NCBI GenBank assembly: GCA_034663635.1
Contig: JAXDJH010000016.1
Coordinates: 35,418 to 99,417, forward strand
Source: JAXDJH01 sp034663635
GTDB taxonomy: Bacteria; Actinomycetota; CADDZG01; WHSQ01
Length of the DNA stretch: 64,000 nt
Direction of reading: 5' to 3'
Within the stretch, counting starts at the first letter, position 1. Each line of letters begins with the position of its first letter. A program made the translations under genes and the position numbers. Positions 33,738 through 42,802 of this stretch are shown one piece after another. The notes below the pieces were generated by a model that saw nothing but the letters and a program-made list of their open reading frames with translations, was not told where the DNA came from and searched no databases.

Positions 33738-34622
33738 TTAGAGGCTCGCGGTCTCTTTGAACCTCTCGTAGAGAGAACTTGCTCCGCTGCTGATGAAGAC
33801 GACGCTCGCGGCTCCTACCGATCCGAGACTGACAGGCACCGTCACGTTGCCGATGCTTCCCGGCTTGACCTGCGATGCGACCACTCCTAGACGGAAGAGT
33901 TCGTCGGCGCCTATGTCGAGGCGCGCATGCTGTCGTGCGATCGCCATCCAGCGCAACAGGGCCGAAGGATTGGACTCGACCTGACGTTGGAGTTTTCTAA
34001 GCATCGCCAAGAGGAAGCGCGCTTGGTTCGTGGTTCGAGCGATATCTCCTTGGCTGAAAGAGTGACGGGTTCTCACGTATGCAAGCGCGTTGAGGGGGCC
34101 GAGGTTCTGGGTGCCCGCATTCAGCTTCGCCCCCGATCCCGTCGGGTCGTAGACATCCGTCGGGATGTTCATCTTGACCCCGCCAAGCTCGTCAACGATG
34201 TCGCGGAAGCCTTCGAATCCCGTCATCACCCAGTAGTCGATGTGGATGCCGGTGAGATTCTCGAGCGTCTGAGCGAGCAACTCGGGCCCTCCGTCGTAAA
34301 GGGCCTCATTGATCTTCGATGTGCCGCGGCCGGGGATGTTCACCCATGAATCGCGAGGAAAGTTGAGGATCCCGCCCTTCATCGTGTCCGTGTTGATGCC
34401 CACGATGTGTATCGCATCGGCGCGTGAAGCGTCGGGGTTCCCAGACCTTGCGTCATTTCCCACAACGAGGATGAAGACCTTGCCGGTATCGGGTCCATAG
34501 CTCGCATGGACCCGACCGAAGAACGCCGGCCCCGCGAAGGAGCGATCCGGCTTGCCGACGAGAGGCAGGACCAAACAAACGAGCGCGACGAGACAAACCA
34601 GTGCCGTAACGCGTTTGATCAC
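33738..34622 (-). CDS. LytR-CpsA-Psr (LCP) family protein
   Basis: 294-residue membrane-anchored phosphotransferase-like protein that attaches glycopolymers to the cell wall. N-terminal TM (VTALVCLVALVCLVLPL), then KVFILVVGNDARSG, SRADAIHIVGINTDT, GILNFPRDSWVNIPG, GTSKINEALYDGG, and RTRHSFSQGDIARTTNQ, the key Arg/Asp-rich LCP motifs. It overlaps the upstream gene by 4 nt (ATGA) on the minus strand, forming a two-gene envelope operon. Confidence 0.92.
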   Translation of the reverse strand: MIKRVTALVCLVALVCLVLPLVGKPDRSFAGPAFFGRVHASYGPDTGKVFILVVGNDARSGNPDASRADAIHIVGINTDTMKGGILNFPRDSWVNIPGRGTSKINEALYDGGPELLAQTLENLTGIHIDYWVMTGFEGFRDIVDELGGVKMNIPTDVYDPTGSGAKLNAGTQNLGPLNALAYVRTRHSFSQGDIARTTNQARFLLAMLRKLQRQVESNPSALLRWMAIARQHARLDIGADELFRLGVVASQVKPGSIGNVTVPVSLGSVGAASVVFISSGASSLYERFKETASL

Positions 34623-35314
34623 GGGCGCTTCCTCTTCCCCGACTTGGCAGCCCGCTTGTTGTCGTGGCCCTTCGATCGATCGTGGTTCTTGGTCGCCCGC
34701 GCACCACTATCGACCGGGCCCTGGTCGACTTCGAACCCGATGACCTTCCACTCGCCGGAGGCGCGCTGGAGCCAGAGGATCGAACTGTGTTTGATCTCGA
34801 CCTCATGCCCTGCGACTTCGGCCCGCGCCACAACCTTCACCTTGGCCGCCGCGAGACGGGCACCGTCGGCTTCGATCCCGATGCGAGCCACGCGTCGCTC
34901 TATCCGAACCTCGGATGCATCAGGGGAGAGTCCCGCGTGAGTTCTTATCAACTCTTCGGCTGCACCCTTGGCGAAGCTGCTCTTGACCGCTTTCTCCAGG
35001 GCTGCCGGCTGAAGGAAAAGGGAGTCGTAAACGGACGTGACGACGTCCTGCAACGGGCCGCGCTGCTTCGCAACCATCTCTTTTTCGGTTTTCGTGATCT
35101 TGCCCGCGGCCCCCGCGGGGAAGGCGTCGATCTGCCAGGCCGGTTGAGTGAACTCGGGGGCCGCGATCGAAGTCGCATCGCCGTTTCCTTCGGAGATGAC
35201 GCGCCTGCCTGGAAGCTTTGAGAGAACAAGCGCACCCGTGACGGCGATCGCAAGGACGCCCACCGCGCCGGCGGCGAGCCATGGTCGTTTCATGCTCTGA
35301 GCGACAACGCTCAT
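34619..35314 (-). CDS. membrane-anchored hypothetical protein
   Basis: 231-residue protein with one N-terminal TM (AAGAVGVLAIAVTGALVL), an exported domain of about 170 residues (SVYDSLFLQPAALEKAVKSS, SSILWLQRASGEWKVIGFEVDQ, which resembles an NTF2-like/Mce-associated fold) and a strongly basic tail (KNHDRSKGHDNKRAAKSGK). GGAGGTAATG-type ribosome site precedes ATG. Coupled to the LCP gene, so likely cell-wall related; function not recognised. Confidence 0.75.
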   Translation of the reverse strand: MSVVAQSMKRPWLAAGAVGVLAIAVTGALVLSKLPGRRVISEGNGDATSIAAPEFTQPAWQIDAFPAGAAGKITKTEKEMVAKQRGPLQDVVTSVYDSLFLQPAALEKAVKSSFAKGAAEELIRTHAGLSPDASEVRIERRVARIGIEADGARLAAAKVKVVARAEVAGHEVEIKHSSILWLQRASGEWKVIGFEVDQGPVDSGARATKNHDRSKGHDNKRAAKSGKRKRP

Positions 35315-35521
35315 AGATCATTACCTCCGCAAACAAAGACGATTCGAGGGTAAGCAACGCTGCCCGCGTTCCCCCGCATTTGGGCCTCCCATGCCTCCAT
35401 AGATAGGTCGGCATCGGGCTCCGCCCCTTGACCAGGCCAACCTAAAAAAAAGCCAGGTTGAGCGAGGTTTAGGATGAGCGGCCTTCTTACTACATACCAA
35501 TCAATTCCAGGAGGACCTTTC

Positions 35522-35863
35522 ATGGAGCTCGGTCTAGACGTACGTAAGGTCGATTCGCATGCGGTTGTCGACGTGAAAGGCGAGATCGACGTCTACACGG
35601 CCCCGAAACTAAGAGAAAAGCTCATCGAGCTCGTCTCCGAGGGGTCTTACAACGTAGTCGTCAACCTTGAAGGAGTGGACTTCCTCGACTCGACCGGCCT
35701 CGGTGTTCTCGTAGGCGCGCTCAAGCGGGTCAAGGCCCACGACGGCAGCCTCTCGCTCGTGTGCACCCAGGACAAGATCTTGAAGATCTTCAAGATCACC
35801 GGCCTCACCAAGGTCTTCCCGATCCACGAGTCCGTTGACGAAGCAGTGGGCGCGGCCGAGTAA
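35522..35863 (+). CDS. STAS-domain anti-sigma factor antagonist
   Basis: 113-residue RsbV/SpoIIAA-like protein. SHAVVDVKGEIDVYTAPKLRE and VDFLDSTGLGVLVGALKR with the phosphorylatable Ser in DSTGLG are diagnostic; unphosphorylated, it binds the anti-sigma kinase and frees a sigma factor. AGGAGG lies 7 nt upstream of ATG 35522. The 207-nt upstream gap contains CAACCT-N11-AGGTTG, a weak hairpin. It precedes an RsbW-like kinase by 2 nt. Confidence 0.92.
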   Translation: MELGLDVRKVDSHAVVDVKGEIDVYTAPKLREKLIELVSEGSYNVVVNLEGVDFLDSTGLGVLVGALKRVKAHDGSLSLVCTQDKILKIFKITGLTKVFPIHESVDEAVGAAE

Positions 35864-35865
35864 CC

Positions 35866-36261
35866 ATGGCGCGCGTCGAGATCGAGATCCCGCCTCGCTC
35901 CGCCTACGTCGGCGTGGTGCGTCTCGCGCTCGCTTCGCTCGGCCGGAGCTCGGGTCTTGATGAAGAGGCACTCGACGATCTCAAGATCGCCGTCTCCGAA
36001 GCGTGCACCAACGCCGTGCTTGGACATGAGGAAACGGGCTCGGACGAGCCGGTCCTCGTGACATGGGAAGACGAGGGCGGGGTTGTCGTCGAGGTGACCG
36101 ATAGGAGCGAGAAACAGGAGCCGGGTCGCTTGGAGGACAGCCAGGGCTTCTCCACCCGCCAGGTCATGTCGATGGCACTCCTCGAGAGCATGGTGGAGCG
36201 GGTCGACGTCGAGGCCTCTCCCACCGGCGGCACCACCACGCGCCTGACCTTCTCCCACTAA
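35866..36261 (+). CDS. RsbW-like anti-sigma factor (serine kinase)
   Basis: 131-residue GHKL ATPase-fold protein: LDDLKIAVSEACTNAVLG is the N-box of RsbW/SpoIIAB proteins and VVVEVTDRSEKQEP stands for the G1 region. It should bind a sigma factor and phosphorylate the STAS protein encoded upstream. No sigma gene is adjacent; the SigH-like gene at 4831 or one outside the window could be the target. A weak hairpin (CTCCG-AAG-CGGAG) follows. Confidence 0.88.
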   Translation: MARVEIEIPPRSAYVGVVRLALASLGRSSGLDEEALDDLKIAVSEACTNAVLGHEETGSDEPVLVTWEDEGGVVVEVTDRSEKQEPGRLEDSQGFSTRQVMSMALLESMVERVDVEASPTGGTTTRLTFSH

Positions 36262-36312
36262 CCCTCCGAAGCGGAGTTCTGGGGGCGGCTGGAAGAGTTT
36301 GGGACCCTCGAT

Positions 36313-36342
36313 TTGACGTTTTGAGTGGTCAAAAGTTAGATT
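36313..36342 (+). promoter_or_regulatory. promoter with palindromic operator before dtxR-like gene
   Basis: TTGACG (36313-36318) and TTAGAT (36336-36341) are 17 nt apart. The spacer is filled by TTTTGA-GTGG-TCAAAA (36319-36334), a perfect inverted repeat, well placed for repression by the regulator encoded downstream. It does not match the classical DtxR/IdeR iron box. Confidence 0.7.
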
Positions 36343-36358
36343 CCCGACCTCTCAAACC

Positions 36359-37063
36359 ATGGAAAACAATCTGTCCAAGTCCGACCGCGAGATGTTGAAG
36401 GCCGTTTACCGCCTGACCAAGGGCGCGCGGCCCCCTCTCCCCGCGGCCCACACGGGCGAGCTGGCCGACGCTCTCGGCGTGACTCCGGGAACCGCCACCA
36501 CCGCGGTCAAGCGCCTCGCAGAGCGAGCTCTCGTGGAGCACCAGCCTTACAAGGGGGTCGAGCTCACCGCCGACGGACGTCAGGCAGCGGTTGGAGCGAT
36601 CCGCCGGCACCGCATAGTCGAGCGGTTCCTCGCCGACATGCTCGGCTACGCATGGAACGAGGCGGACAGACTCGCGGGCTCGTTCGAGCATGAGCTTCCC
36701 CAGGAGGTCGAGGACAGACTCTTCGTCGCGCTCGACCGACCCACGACCTGCCCACACGGCTTTCCCATCCCCGAGCGCGACACGGCCGACATCCCCGAGC
36801 TCCCACCCCTCTACGCGCTCGAGCCCGGCGATGCCGCGGTCGTTGCACTCCCGGGTTCGACCGATCCAGAGATCGTGAAGTTCCTCGACACGCTCGGACT
36901 TCGTCCCGGCGTGCGCGTCGAAGTGCGCGAGAAACATCCGTTCGACGGACCGCTCGTGCTGACCGTCGACGGCAAGGAGCGAACCGTCGGAGAGAAAGTC
37001 GCCAACAACATCTACGTGAAAAAAGAGATCGACGACAAAAAGAGAAAGGAGCAAGCGGTATGA
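36359..37063 (+). CDS. DtxR-family metal-dependent transcriptional regulator
   Basis: 234-residue DtxR/MntR-type repressor: winged HTH with HTGELADALGVTPGTATTAVKRLAE (recognition helix about 40-55), VELTADGRQAAVGAIRRHRIVERFL linking to the metal/dimerisation domain (HELPQEVEDRLF, Cys/His/Glu ligands in CPHGFPIPE), and a FeoA/SH3-like C-terminal domain (155-225). Usual role is sensing Mn or Fe. Its TGA overlaps the ATG of the H+-pyrophosphatase, an unusual partner. Confidence 0.88.
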   Translation: MENNLSKSDREMLKAVYRLTKGARPPLPAAHTGELADALGVTPGTATTAVKRLAERALVEHQPYKGVELTADGRQAAVGAIRRHRIVERFLADMLGYAWNEADRLAGSFEHELPQEVEDRLFVALDRPTTCPHGFPIPERDTADIPELPPLYALEPGDAAVVALPGSTDPEIVKFLDTLGLRPGVRVEVREKHPFDGPLVLTVDGKERTVGEKVANNIYVKKEIDDKKRKEQAV

Positions 37064-39375
37064 ATCAGATCCTCCTCGCAGCGGAAGGGGGTTATCAGGA
37101 ATTCCACCTTGGCGGAACGGAGTTCTTCTGGCTGTTCTTCTCGGGCGCGACTGCGATCCTCGCGATCATCGTCGGCTTCATGCTGATGAAAGGTGTTCTC
37201 GCGGCCGATCAAGGCACACCGAAGATGATCGAGATCGCGACCGCGATCCAGGAAGGCGCGATGGCTTACCTGCGCCGTCAGTTCAAGACGATCGCCATCA
37301 TCCTGATACCGCTCACCATCGTGGTGTTTGCAACTTCGACCGCGGTTCTGAAACCGGATGGGAGCAGCGCTCTGAGTTTCGCCGAATCGGGCATCTTCAG
37401 GACGCTCGCATTCGTCGCAGGTTGCGCGATGTCCGGCCTCACCGGCTTCATCGGCATGAGCCTTGCGGTGCGTGGAAACGTTCGCACCGCGGCAGCTGCG
37501 CGATCGGGTTCGCTCCCGGCTGCGCTCAAGGTGGCCTTCCGTACCGGCGGCGTGGCGGGCATGTTCACGGTCGGTCTCGGATTGATCGGTGCGACGTTGA
37601 TCATCCTCGTTTTCCAGAACACGTCCTCTGCAATCCTGATCGGATTCGGCTTCGGCGGTTCGCTCATAGCTCTGTTCCTCCGAGTCGGTGGAGGCATCTT
37701 CACCAAAGCGGCCGACGTCGGTGCCGACCTCGTCGGGAAGGTCGAAGCGGGCATCCCAGAGGATGACCCACGTAACCCGGCGACGATCGCAGACAACGTT
37801 GGAGACAACGTGGGTGACTGCGCCGGAATGGCGGCCGACCTGTTCGAGTCCTACGAGGTCACGCTCGTCGCTTCGATCATCCTCGGGGTAGCTGCCTTCG
37901 GCTCGATTGGCGCCAACCCCGCGCTGGGTCTCATCTTCCCCGTCATCGCCCGTGCGATCGGCGTTCTCGCCTCGATCGTCGGCGTCTACGCCGTGCGCGC
38001 CACGGACAAGGACAAAAGCGCCATGGCGCCGATCAACCGCGGTTTCCTCACCGCCGGACTTCTGACCGTGGTCGGCACGTTCCTCGTCGCCACCTTCTAC
38101 GTCGGCAACGACCACGGCAACGAGGGCTGGAAGGTCTTCGGCGCGGTGGTTATCGGACTCATCCTCGCTCAGGTCGTGAGCCGATTGACCGAGTACTTCA
38201 CGTCGACCGACAAGACTCCGGTCCAAGAGATCGCGGACGCGGCTCGAACCGGTCCGGCAACGACGATCCTGTCGGGTTTCTCGGCGGGTCTCGAGTCGAG
38301 TGTCTACGCGATCATCGCGATCGCCCTGGCGCTTGCAGCGGGCATCTGGCTCGGCGGCGGCAACTTGCAGTTCTCCCTGTACCTCATCGCCTTGACCGGG
38401 ATGGGGATGCTGGCGACCACCGGTGTCGTGGTTTCGGAGGACACCTTCGGCCCCGTTTCCGACAACGCCGCGGGCATCGCGGAGATGTCGGGCGAGTTCG
38501 AGGGCGAGCCGGAGCGGATCATGGTCAGCCTCGATGCGGTCGGGAACACGACCAAAGCAGTCACCAAGGGGTTCGCTATCGGCTCGGCGGTTATCGCAGC
38601 CGTCGCTCTGTTCGCCTCGTACATCGAGACGATCGGCTCGGAGCTGAATCTCGGGCTCGAGGGCGAGGAGTTGTTCAGGAACCCGCTCACATCGATCAAC
38701 GTCGCAGATCCGAAGACGTTCATCGGGCTGCTCATCGGCGGTTCGATCGCGTTCCTCTTCAGTGGACTTGCGATCCGCGCCGTCGGCCGCACCGCAGCGG
38801 TCGTGGTGCAGGAGGTCCGTCGCCAGTTCAAGGACGGAGCGATCATGCGCGGCGAGCGTCGCCCGGACTACGGTCCCGTGATCGACATCTGCACCGCTGC
38901 TTCTCTTCGTGAGCTCGCCACTCCGGCCCTACTTGCGGTGTTGTCGCCGGTCATCATCGGCTTCGGCATCAACTACTTCGCGCTCGGTGCATTCCTCGCC
39001 GCCGCGATCCTCACGGGTCAGCTCATGGCGAACTTCTTGTCGAACGCCGGAGGCGCGTGGGACAACGCAAAGAAGTTCATCGAAGACGGAAACCTGGGAG
39101 GCAAAGGTTCCGAGGCTCACAAGGCAGCGGTCATCGGTGACACGGTCGGTGACCCGTTCAAGGACACCGCCGGTCCGGCCTTGAACCCGTTGATCAAGGT
39201 CATGAACCTGATCTCTCTGTTGATCCTGCCGGCCGTGATCAACCTGCAGGACAACTCCATGCGGTTCGTGATCGCTGGGGTAGCGCTGGTTGTCCTCGCG
39301 GCAGCGATCGCTTTCTCGAAGCGCAAGTCCGAGGGCATGGCGGCCCCCGCCGAGGAGGTCGCTTCCCCGGCGTAG
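37060..39375 (+). CDS. hppA: membrane-bound H+-translocating pyrophosphatase, K+-independent type
   Basis: 771-residue M-PPase with about 16 TM segments; hydrolyses PPi and pumps protons. The active-site stretch KAADVGADLVGKVE, EDDPRNPATIADNVGDNVGD is complete, as are the C-terminal GDTVGDPFKDTAGPALNPL residues. K499 and T502 in GNTTKAVTKG mark the K+-independent subclass (Ala/Gly in K+-dependent enzymes). A bidirectional terminator follows. Confidence 0.95.
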   Translation: MNQILLAAEGGYQEFHLGGTEFFWLFFSGATAILAIIVGFMLMKGVLAADQGTPKMIEIATAIQEGAMAYLRRQFKTIAIILIPLTIVVFATSTAVLKPDGSSALSFAESGIFRTLAFVAGCAMSGLTGFIGMSLAVRGNVRTAAAARSGSLPAALKVAFRTGGVAGMFTVGLGLIGATLIILVFQNTSSAILIGFGFGGSLIALFLRVGGGIFTKAADVGADLVGKVEAGIPEDDPRNPATIADNVGDNVGDCAGMAADLFESYEVTLVASIILGVAAFGSIGANPALGLIFPVIARAIGVLASIVGVYAVRATDKDKSAMAPINRGFLTAGLLTVVGTFLVATFYVGNDHGNEGWKVFGAVVIGLILAQVVSRLTEYFTSTDKTPVQEIADAARTGPATTILSGFSAGLESSVYAIIAIALALAAGIWLGGGNLQFSLYLIALTGMGMLATTGVVVSEDTFGPVSDNAAGIAEMSGEFEGEPERIMVSLDAVGNTTKAVTKGFAIGSAVIAAVALFASYIETIGSELNLGLEGEELFRNPLTSINVADPKTFIGLLIGGSIAFLFSGLAIRAVGRTAAVVVQEVRRQFKDGAIMRGERRPDYGPVIDICTAASLRELATPALLAVLSPVIIGFGINYFALGAFLAAAILTGQLMANFLSNAGGAWDNAKKFIEDGNLGGKGSEAHKAAVIGDTVGDPFKDTAGPALNPLIKVMNLISLLILPAVINLQDNSMRFVIAGVALVVLAAAIAFSKRKSEGMAAPAEEVASPA

Positions 39376-39392
39376 TTCGACTTTGTTACGGA

Positions 39393-39422
39393 AAAGGGCC
39401 GGCCCGCGGGGGCCGGCCCTTT
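39393..39422. terminator. bidirectional terminator
   Basis: AAAGGGCCGGCC, loop CGCGGG, GGCCGGCCCTTT. It lies between hppA and the convergent APC permease gene. Confidence 0.9.
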
Positions 39423-39429
39423 CTCTTGT

Positions 39430-41691
39430 CTAGAGGTGGAAGGGAACGCTCACAACCACGACGCCCTTCTCGAAGAGCAACCGTCGCTTGATGACGATGA
39501 GGGCGGTCTGGTTATGCAGGATCTCGTGGCGTCGCTTCTTGACTATGAACTCCGGCAGGACGACGGTGGCGACCCGGTTGAGTCCGTCGGGATCGAACTC
39601 GCTGCGGATGTAGTTCAACAACGAGAGACCGATGTCGCGGAACGGGGAGTCCTCGATCTCCAGTGGGAGAGGCACGCCGGCGGCGAGCCATTCCTCGCCC
39701 ACCTCTTCGGATTCCGTGGCATCAAGGCTGAGGTGCAGGGCTCTTAGGTCTGTCGGCCGCAACGTCTCCGCGTACTCGATCGCCTGCAAGGCTGCGTTAT
39801 GGACGCCGGCGACGAGAACGCAAACGTAATTGCGCGCCGGCTCGTGGGCTTGATCGACTCCTTCCTCGACGTCGTCCTTGACGACTGGGAGGTCTAGGAC
39901 CTGCACGCCGCTTTCCCGACGGAGGATCGCCTTCATTCGATGAAGGCGCCAGCCGCGGAGGAGCTCCAGTGTTGAGCGAGACCTCAGGACCTCCGGAACC
40001 GCGAGGGTCAGGAAGTCGTGGTCGGTCAGTCCCTCACGGCGGCTTCGGAGGTACTGCTGAACGGCGGTCGTGCGAGAACGACCTTGCTCGAGAACCTTAA
40101 GAGGGATCTCCGGGGCCAGCCGGGACCACGTCGCCGTTTGGGATCTATCGAACGTGATCGCCTCGACCGTGGCGGGTCGCACCGCCCGCGCATATCCAAC
40201 CGCGCGCGCAACTGCCGCATCCGGTCTCTGCACGAAGATGACCATGTTCTGGTTTCCGGGGCGCCGGTCCTCCGGTAGCCGATCCGGATGCCCGAGCTCT
40301 CTCCGGACCTCTTCGTAATGCTTGTAGACCGAATGCATAAGGAACATGAAGATCGGGATCGCACAAATCACGATCCAAGCACCGCCCTTGAACTTCGACG
40401 CGATGGTCACGCACAAGACGACGCCGGTGACCGTCGCGCCAAAACCGTTGACGATCGCCTTACGACGCCATCCGGTCTCTCGGAGTCGCCGCCACCTCAG
40501 CACCATTCCGGATTGGGAAAGGGTGAAGGAGATGAAGACGCCGACTAGGTAGAGCTGGATCAGATGGTTCAGCTCGGCGTCGAAGAGGATCACGAGGGCG
40601 ATCGCCAGCGTGGCGAGGATCAGGACTCCGTTGGAGAACACGAGCCTGTCGCCCCTGTTCCTGAACTGCCTTGGCAGGAATCTGTCCTGCGCCAGGATCG
40701 AGGACAGTCTCGGAAAGTCTTGATAGGCGGTGTTGGCCGCGAGGACGAGGATCGCCGCGGTCATCACCTGGAGGACGTAGAACATGAACCCGCCGCCGAA
40801 GACGGTGTGTGCGATCTGCGCCACAACGGTTTGGCGTGATTCCTCCACGAAAACCACGTTCGTGTGATCGGCCAGCCACGAGATCCCCAGGAACATCGTG
40901 ATGGAGAGCGCTCCCATGACTGCGAGCGTTTGCGCGGCATTGCGCGATTGCGGGTAACGGAAAGCCTGGACGCCGTCCGCGATGGCTTCAACGCCGGTGA
41001 GCGCGGTAGTGCCGGCCGAGAATGCCTTAAGCAACAAGAAGAAGGTGAGCGCGACCTGAGGCTTGAGATTGATCTGCGAGCTGGCCGCTTGGGGACAGCC
41101 ACCGAGGCATCTGACGAATCCGGTTAAGAGCATGACGTAGATCGACAAGACGAACCCATAGGTGGGGATGGCGAAAAGGGTTCCGGACTCCTTGACGCCG
41201 CGCAGGTTCATCACGGTCACGAACAAGACGAACCCGATGACTAGCTCGAGCTTCTTGTCCTCCAGCCCCGGAGCCGCCGACACGATCGCGTCCGCGCCGG
41301 CCGTCACGGACACGGCGACCGTCATCACGTAGTCGATCAGCAGCGCGGCGGCGGCGGTGAGGCCTGCGTACATGCCGAGGTTCTCCCTCGCCACCCGATA
41401 AGCGCCGCCCCCGCTCGGGTACGCCCTGACGGTTTGCCTGTACGAGGTCACGACGATCGCAAGAAGCGTCGCGACCGCGATCGATATCGGGAGCACCTTG
41501 CTCAACGCGAGGGTCCCGGCCATTCCAAGTACGAGGAGGATCTCTTGGGTGGCGTACGCGTTCGAGGAGAGAGGGTCCGAAGCGAAAACGGGAAGAGCGA
41601 TGACCTTCGGGAGGAGCGTGTGCTCGAGTTCGGCCGAGGACATCGGACGGCCCAGGAGGATCCGCTTGAGCGCGGTGGCGGTTGTACTCAT
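39430..41691 (-). CDS. KimA-like APC-superfamily potassium/amino-acid permease with cytosolic C-terminal domain
   Basis: 753-residue permease. Twelve TM segments (about 30-465) carry APC motifs (LPVFASDPLSSNAYATQEIL, AYPSGGGAYRVARENLG, AFSAGTTALTGVEAIADGVQAF, ANTAYQDFPRLSSILAQD); a 280-residue C-terminal cytosolic region has USP-like folds (VCVLVAGVHNAALQAIEYAE). This architecture matches Bacillus KimA and mycobacterial Rv2690c. Context with TrkA/CeoBC supports K+ uptake. It follows the OB-fold gene by 8 nt on the same strand. Confidence 0.86.
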   Translation of the reverse strand: MSTTATALKRILLGRPMSSAELEHTLLPKVIALPVFASDPLSSNAYATQEILLVLGMAGTLALSKVLPISIAVATLLAIVVTSYRQTVRAYPSGGGAYRVARENLGMYAGLTAAAALLIDYVMTVAVSVTAGADAIVSAAPGLEDKKLELVIGFVLFVTVMNLRGVKESGTLFAIPTYGFVLSIYVMLLTGFVRCLGGCPQAASSQINLKPQVALTFFLLLKAFSAGTTALTGVEAIADGVQAFRYPQSRNAAQTLAVMGALSITMFLGISWLADHTNVVFVEESRQTVVAQIAHTVFGGGFMFYVLQVMTAAILVLAANTAYQDFPRLSSILAQDRFLPRQFRNRGDRLVFSNGVLILATLAIALVILFDAELNHLIQLYLVGVFISFTLSQSGMVLRWRRLRETGWRRKAIVNGFGATVTGVVLCVTIASKFKGGAWIVICAIPIFMFLMHSVYKHYEEVRRELGHPDRLPEDRRPGNQNMVIFVQRPDAAVARAVGYARAVRPATVEAITFDRSQTATWSRLAPEIPLKVLEQGRSRTTAVQQYLRSRREGLTDHDFLTLAVPEVLRSRSTLELLRGWRLHRMKAILRRESGVQVLDLPVVKDDVEEGVDQAHEPARNYVCVLVAGVHNAALQAIEYAETLRPTDLRALHLSLDATESEEVGEEWLAAGVPLPLEIEDSPFRDIGLSLLNYIRSEFDPDGLNRVATVVLPEFIVKKRRHEILHNQTALIVIKRRLLFEKGVVVVSVPFHL

Positions 41692-41699
41692 CTAATCGA

Positions 41700-42086
41700 T
41701 CAACCGTGCTCGGGGCCCGACACGAGATCCCATTCCGGATTCAGGATCATCAGGCTTCCATCCTTCTCGGCCACCGTTCCTTCGACGATGAGCCCGGCCC
41801 CCAAGCGCCATCCCGCGAGTGTCGTCCGGCCCGTCAATCGAACGATCAGCTCTTTGCCCGATCCGTCGATGATCGTTGCCTCGATGAAGTTCCGCCCTGG
41901 ACGGGGATCGATACGCAGGTTCTGGATGACGCCGGCCACCTTGCTGCGCTCGCGCGGTTCGACCTGCGCGATCGGCGTCGCCCGTTCGATACTCGACGCC
42001 CACCCTCGAAGTCCTTCGTCCCGAAGTTCCTCAGGGGGCCGCGCCAATCTCCTGACGAGGTTCCCAAGGCCGGTCACGAGGGGCAA
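41700..42086 (-). CDS. OB-fold nucleic-acid-binding-like small protein
   Basis: 128-residue protein with an OB-fold core: SKVAGVIQNLRIDPRPGRNFIEATIIDGSGKELI is read here as separate strands, then VRLTGRTTLAGWRLGAGLIV and VEGTVAEKDGSLMILNPEW. It resembles mycobacterial Rv2694c-type proteins near ceoB/ceoC. TTG start at 42086 or GTG at 42077. Role unknown, but the operon with the permease suggests a link to K+ transport. Confidence 0.75.
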   Translation of the reverse strand: MPLVTGLGNLVRRLARPPEELRDEGLRGWASSIERATPIAQVEPRERSKVAGVIQNLRIDPRPGRNFIEATIIDGSGKELIVRLTGRTTLAGWRLGAGLIVEGTVAEKDGSLMILNPEWDLVSGPEHG

Positions 42087-42139
42087 GTATGGCAGTATCG
42101 CCCGCGCCGAATACCAGAGCCGAGAGGTGGCAGGAAGAA

Positions 42140-42802
42140 GTGCATGTAGTCATCGCCGGTTGCGGCCGAGTGGGTTCCGAGCTCGGCGTCAACCTGCAGC
42201 GGTTGGGCCACGACGTGGTCATCATCGATAAGAACGCCAAAGCGTTCGAGCGGCTGAGAAGCGGATTCGAGGGCAGGACCCTCATCGGCTTCGCCTTCGA
42301 CAGAGAAGTCCTGGAGGAGGCCGGCATCAAAGACGCCTCGGCCTTCGCGTCGGTCACCAGCGGAGACAACTCGAACATCCTGTCGGCTCGGGTGGCCAAG
42401 GAGCACTACCGGGTCCCTCAGGTCGTTGCCCGCATCTACGACCCCCGACGCGCTCAGATCTATCAGCGCCTTGGGATCCAAACCGTGGCCACCGTTCGCT
42501 GGACGACGGATCAGATCTTGCGATCGTTGATCCCCGACGAGGTTCCGGTCGAATACACCGTCGACAACGGCGAAGTCGTCGTCACCGCGATTCAAACTCC
42601 GGCCGAAGCCGTGGGGAAGCGGGCGCTTGAGATCGATAAAGAGGGCCTCCGTCGAGTGATCGCGGTGAGCCGCTTCGGCGTTCCGAGGATCCCGGACAAG
42701 AACCTCACGCTTCAGGACGGCGACATCATCTATATCTCTGCGGCGCGAAGCCAGGCCACCGGCCTCCAGGACGAGATCAAGAAGATCGGGGCCCCTGAAT
42801 GA
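42140..42802 (+). CDS. trkA: TrkA-family K+ uptake regulator (CeoB-like)
   Basis: 220-residue RCK protein: Rossmann motif VVIAGCGRVGSELGVNLQR, DVVIIDKN, then a C-terminal RCK_C domain (about 140-215, LTLQDGDIIYISA). It binds NAD(H) or nucleotides and gates a Trk/Ktr-type channel. GTG at 42140 gives the usual TrkA start and leaves 53 nt for a divergent promoter; ATG at 42089 has a ribosome site too but adds 17 atypical residues. Confidence 0.88.
   Translation: MHVVIAGCGRVGSELGVNLQRLGHDVVIIDKNAKAFERLRSGFEGRTLIGFAFDREVLEEAGIKDASAFASVTSGDNSNILSARVAKEHYRVPQVVARIYDPRRAQIYQRLGIQTVATVRWTTDQILRSLIPDEVPVEYTVDNGEVVVTAIQTPAEAVGKRALEIDKEGLRRVIAVSRFGVPRIPDKNLTLQDGDIIYISAARSQATGLQDEIKKIGAPE

Noticed and set aside
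35431..35470. Terminator-like CAACCT-A-rich-AGGTTG
   Set aside because: Only 6 bp, A-rich loop and no T-run on the plus strand; too weak to call.
37012..38226. 404-codon minus-strand frame opposite hppA
   Set aside because: Antisense of a strongly conserved membrane pyrophosphatase; the Glu/Asp/Arg-rich product looks like a shadow.
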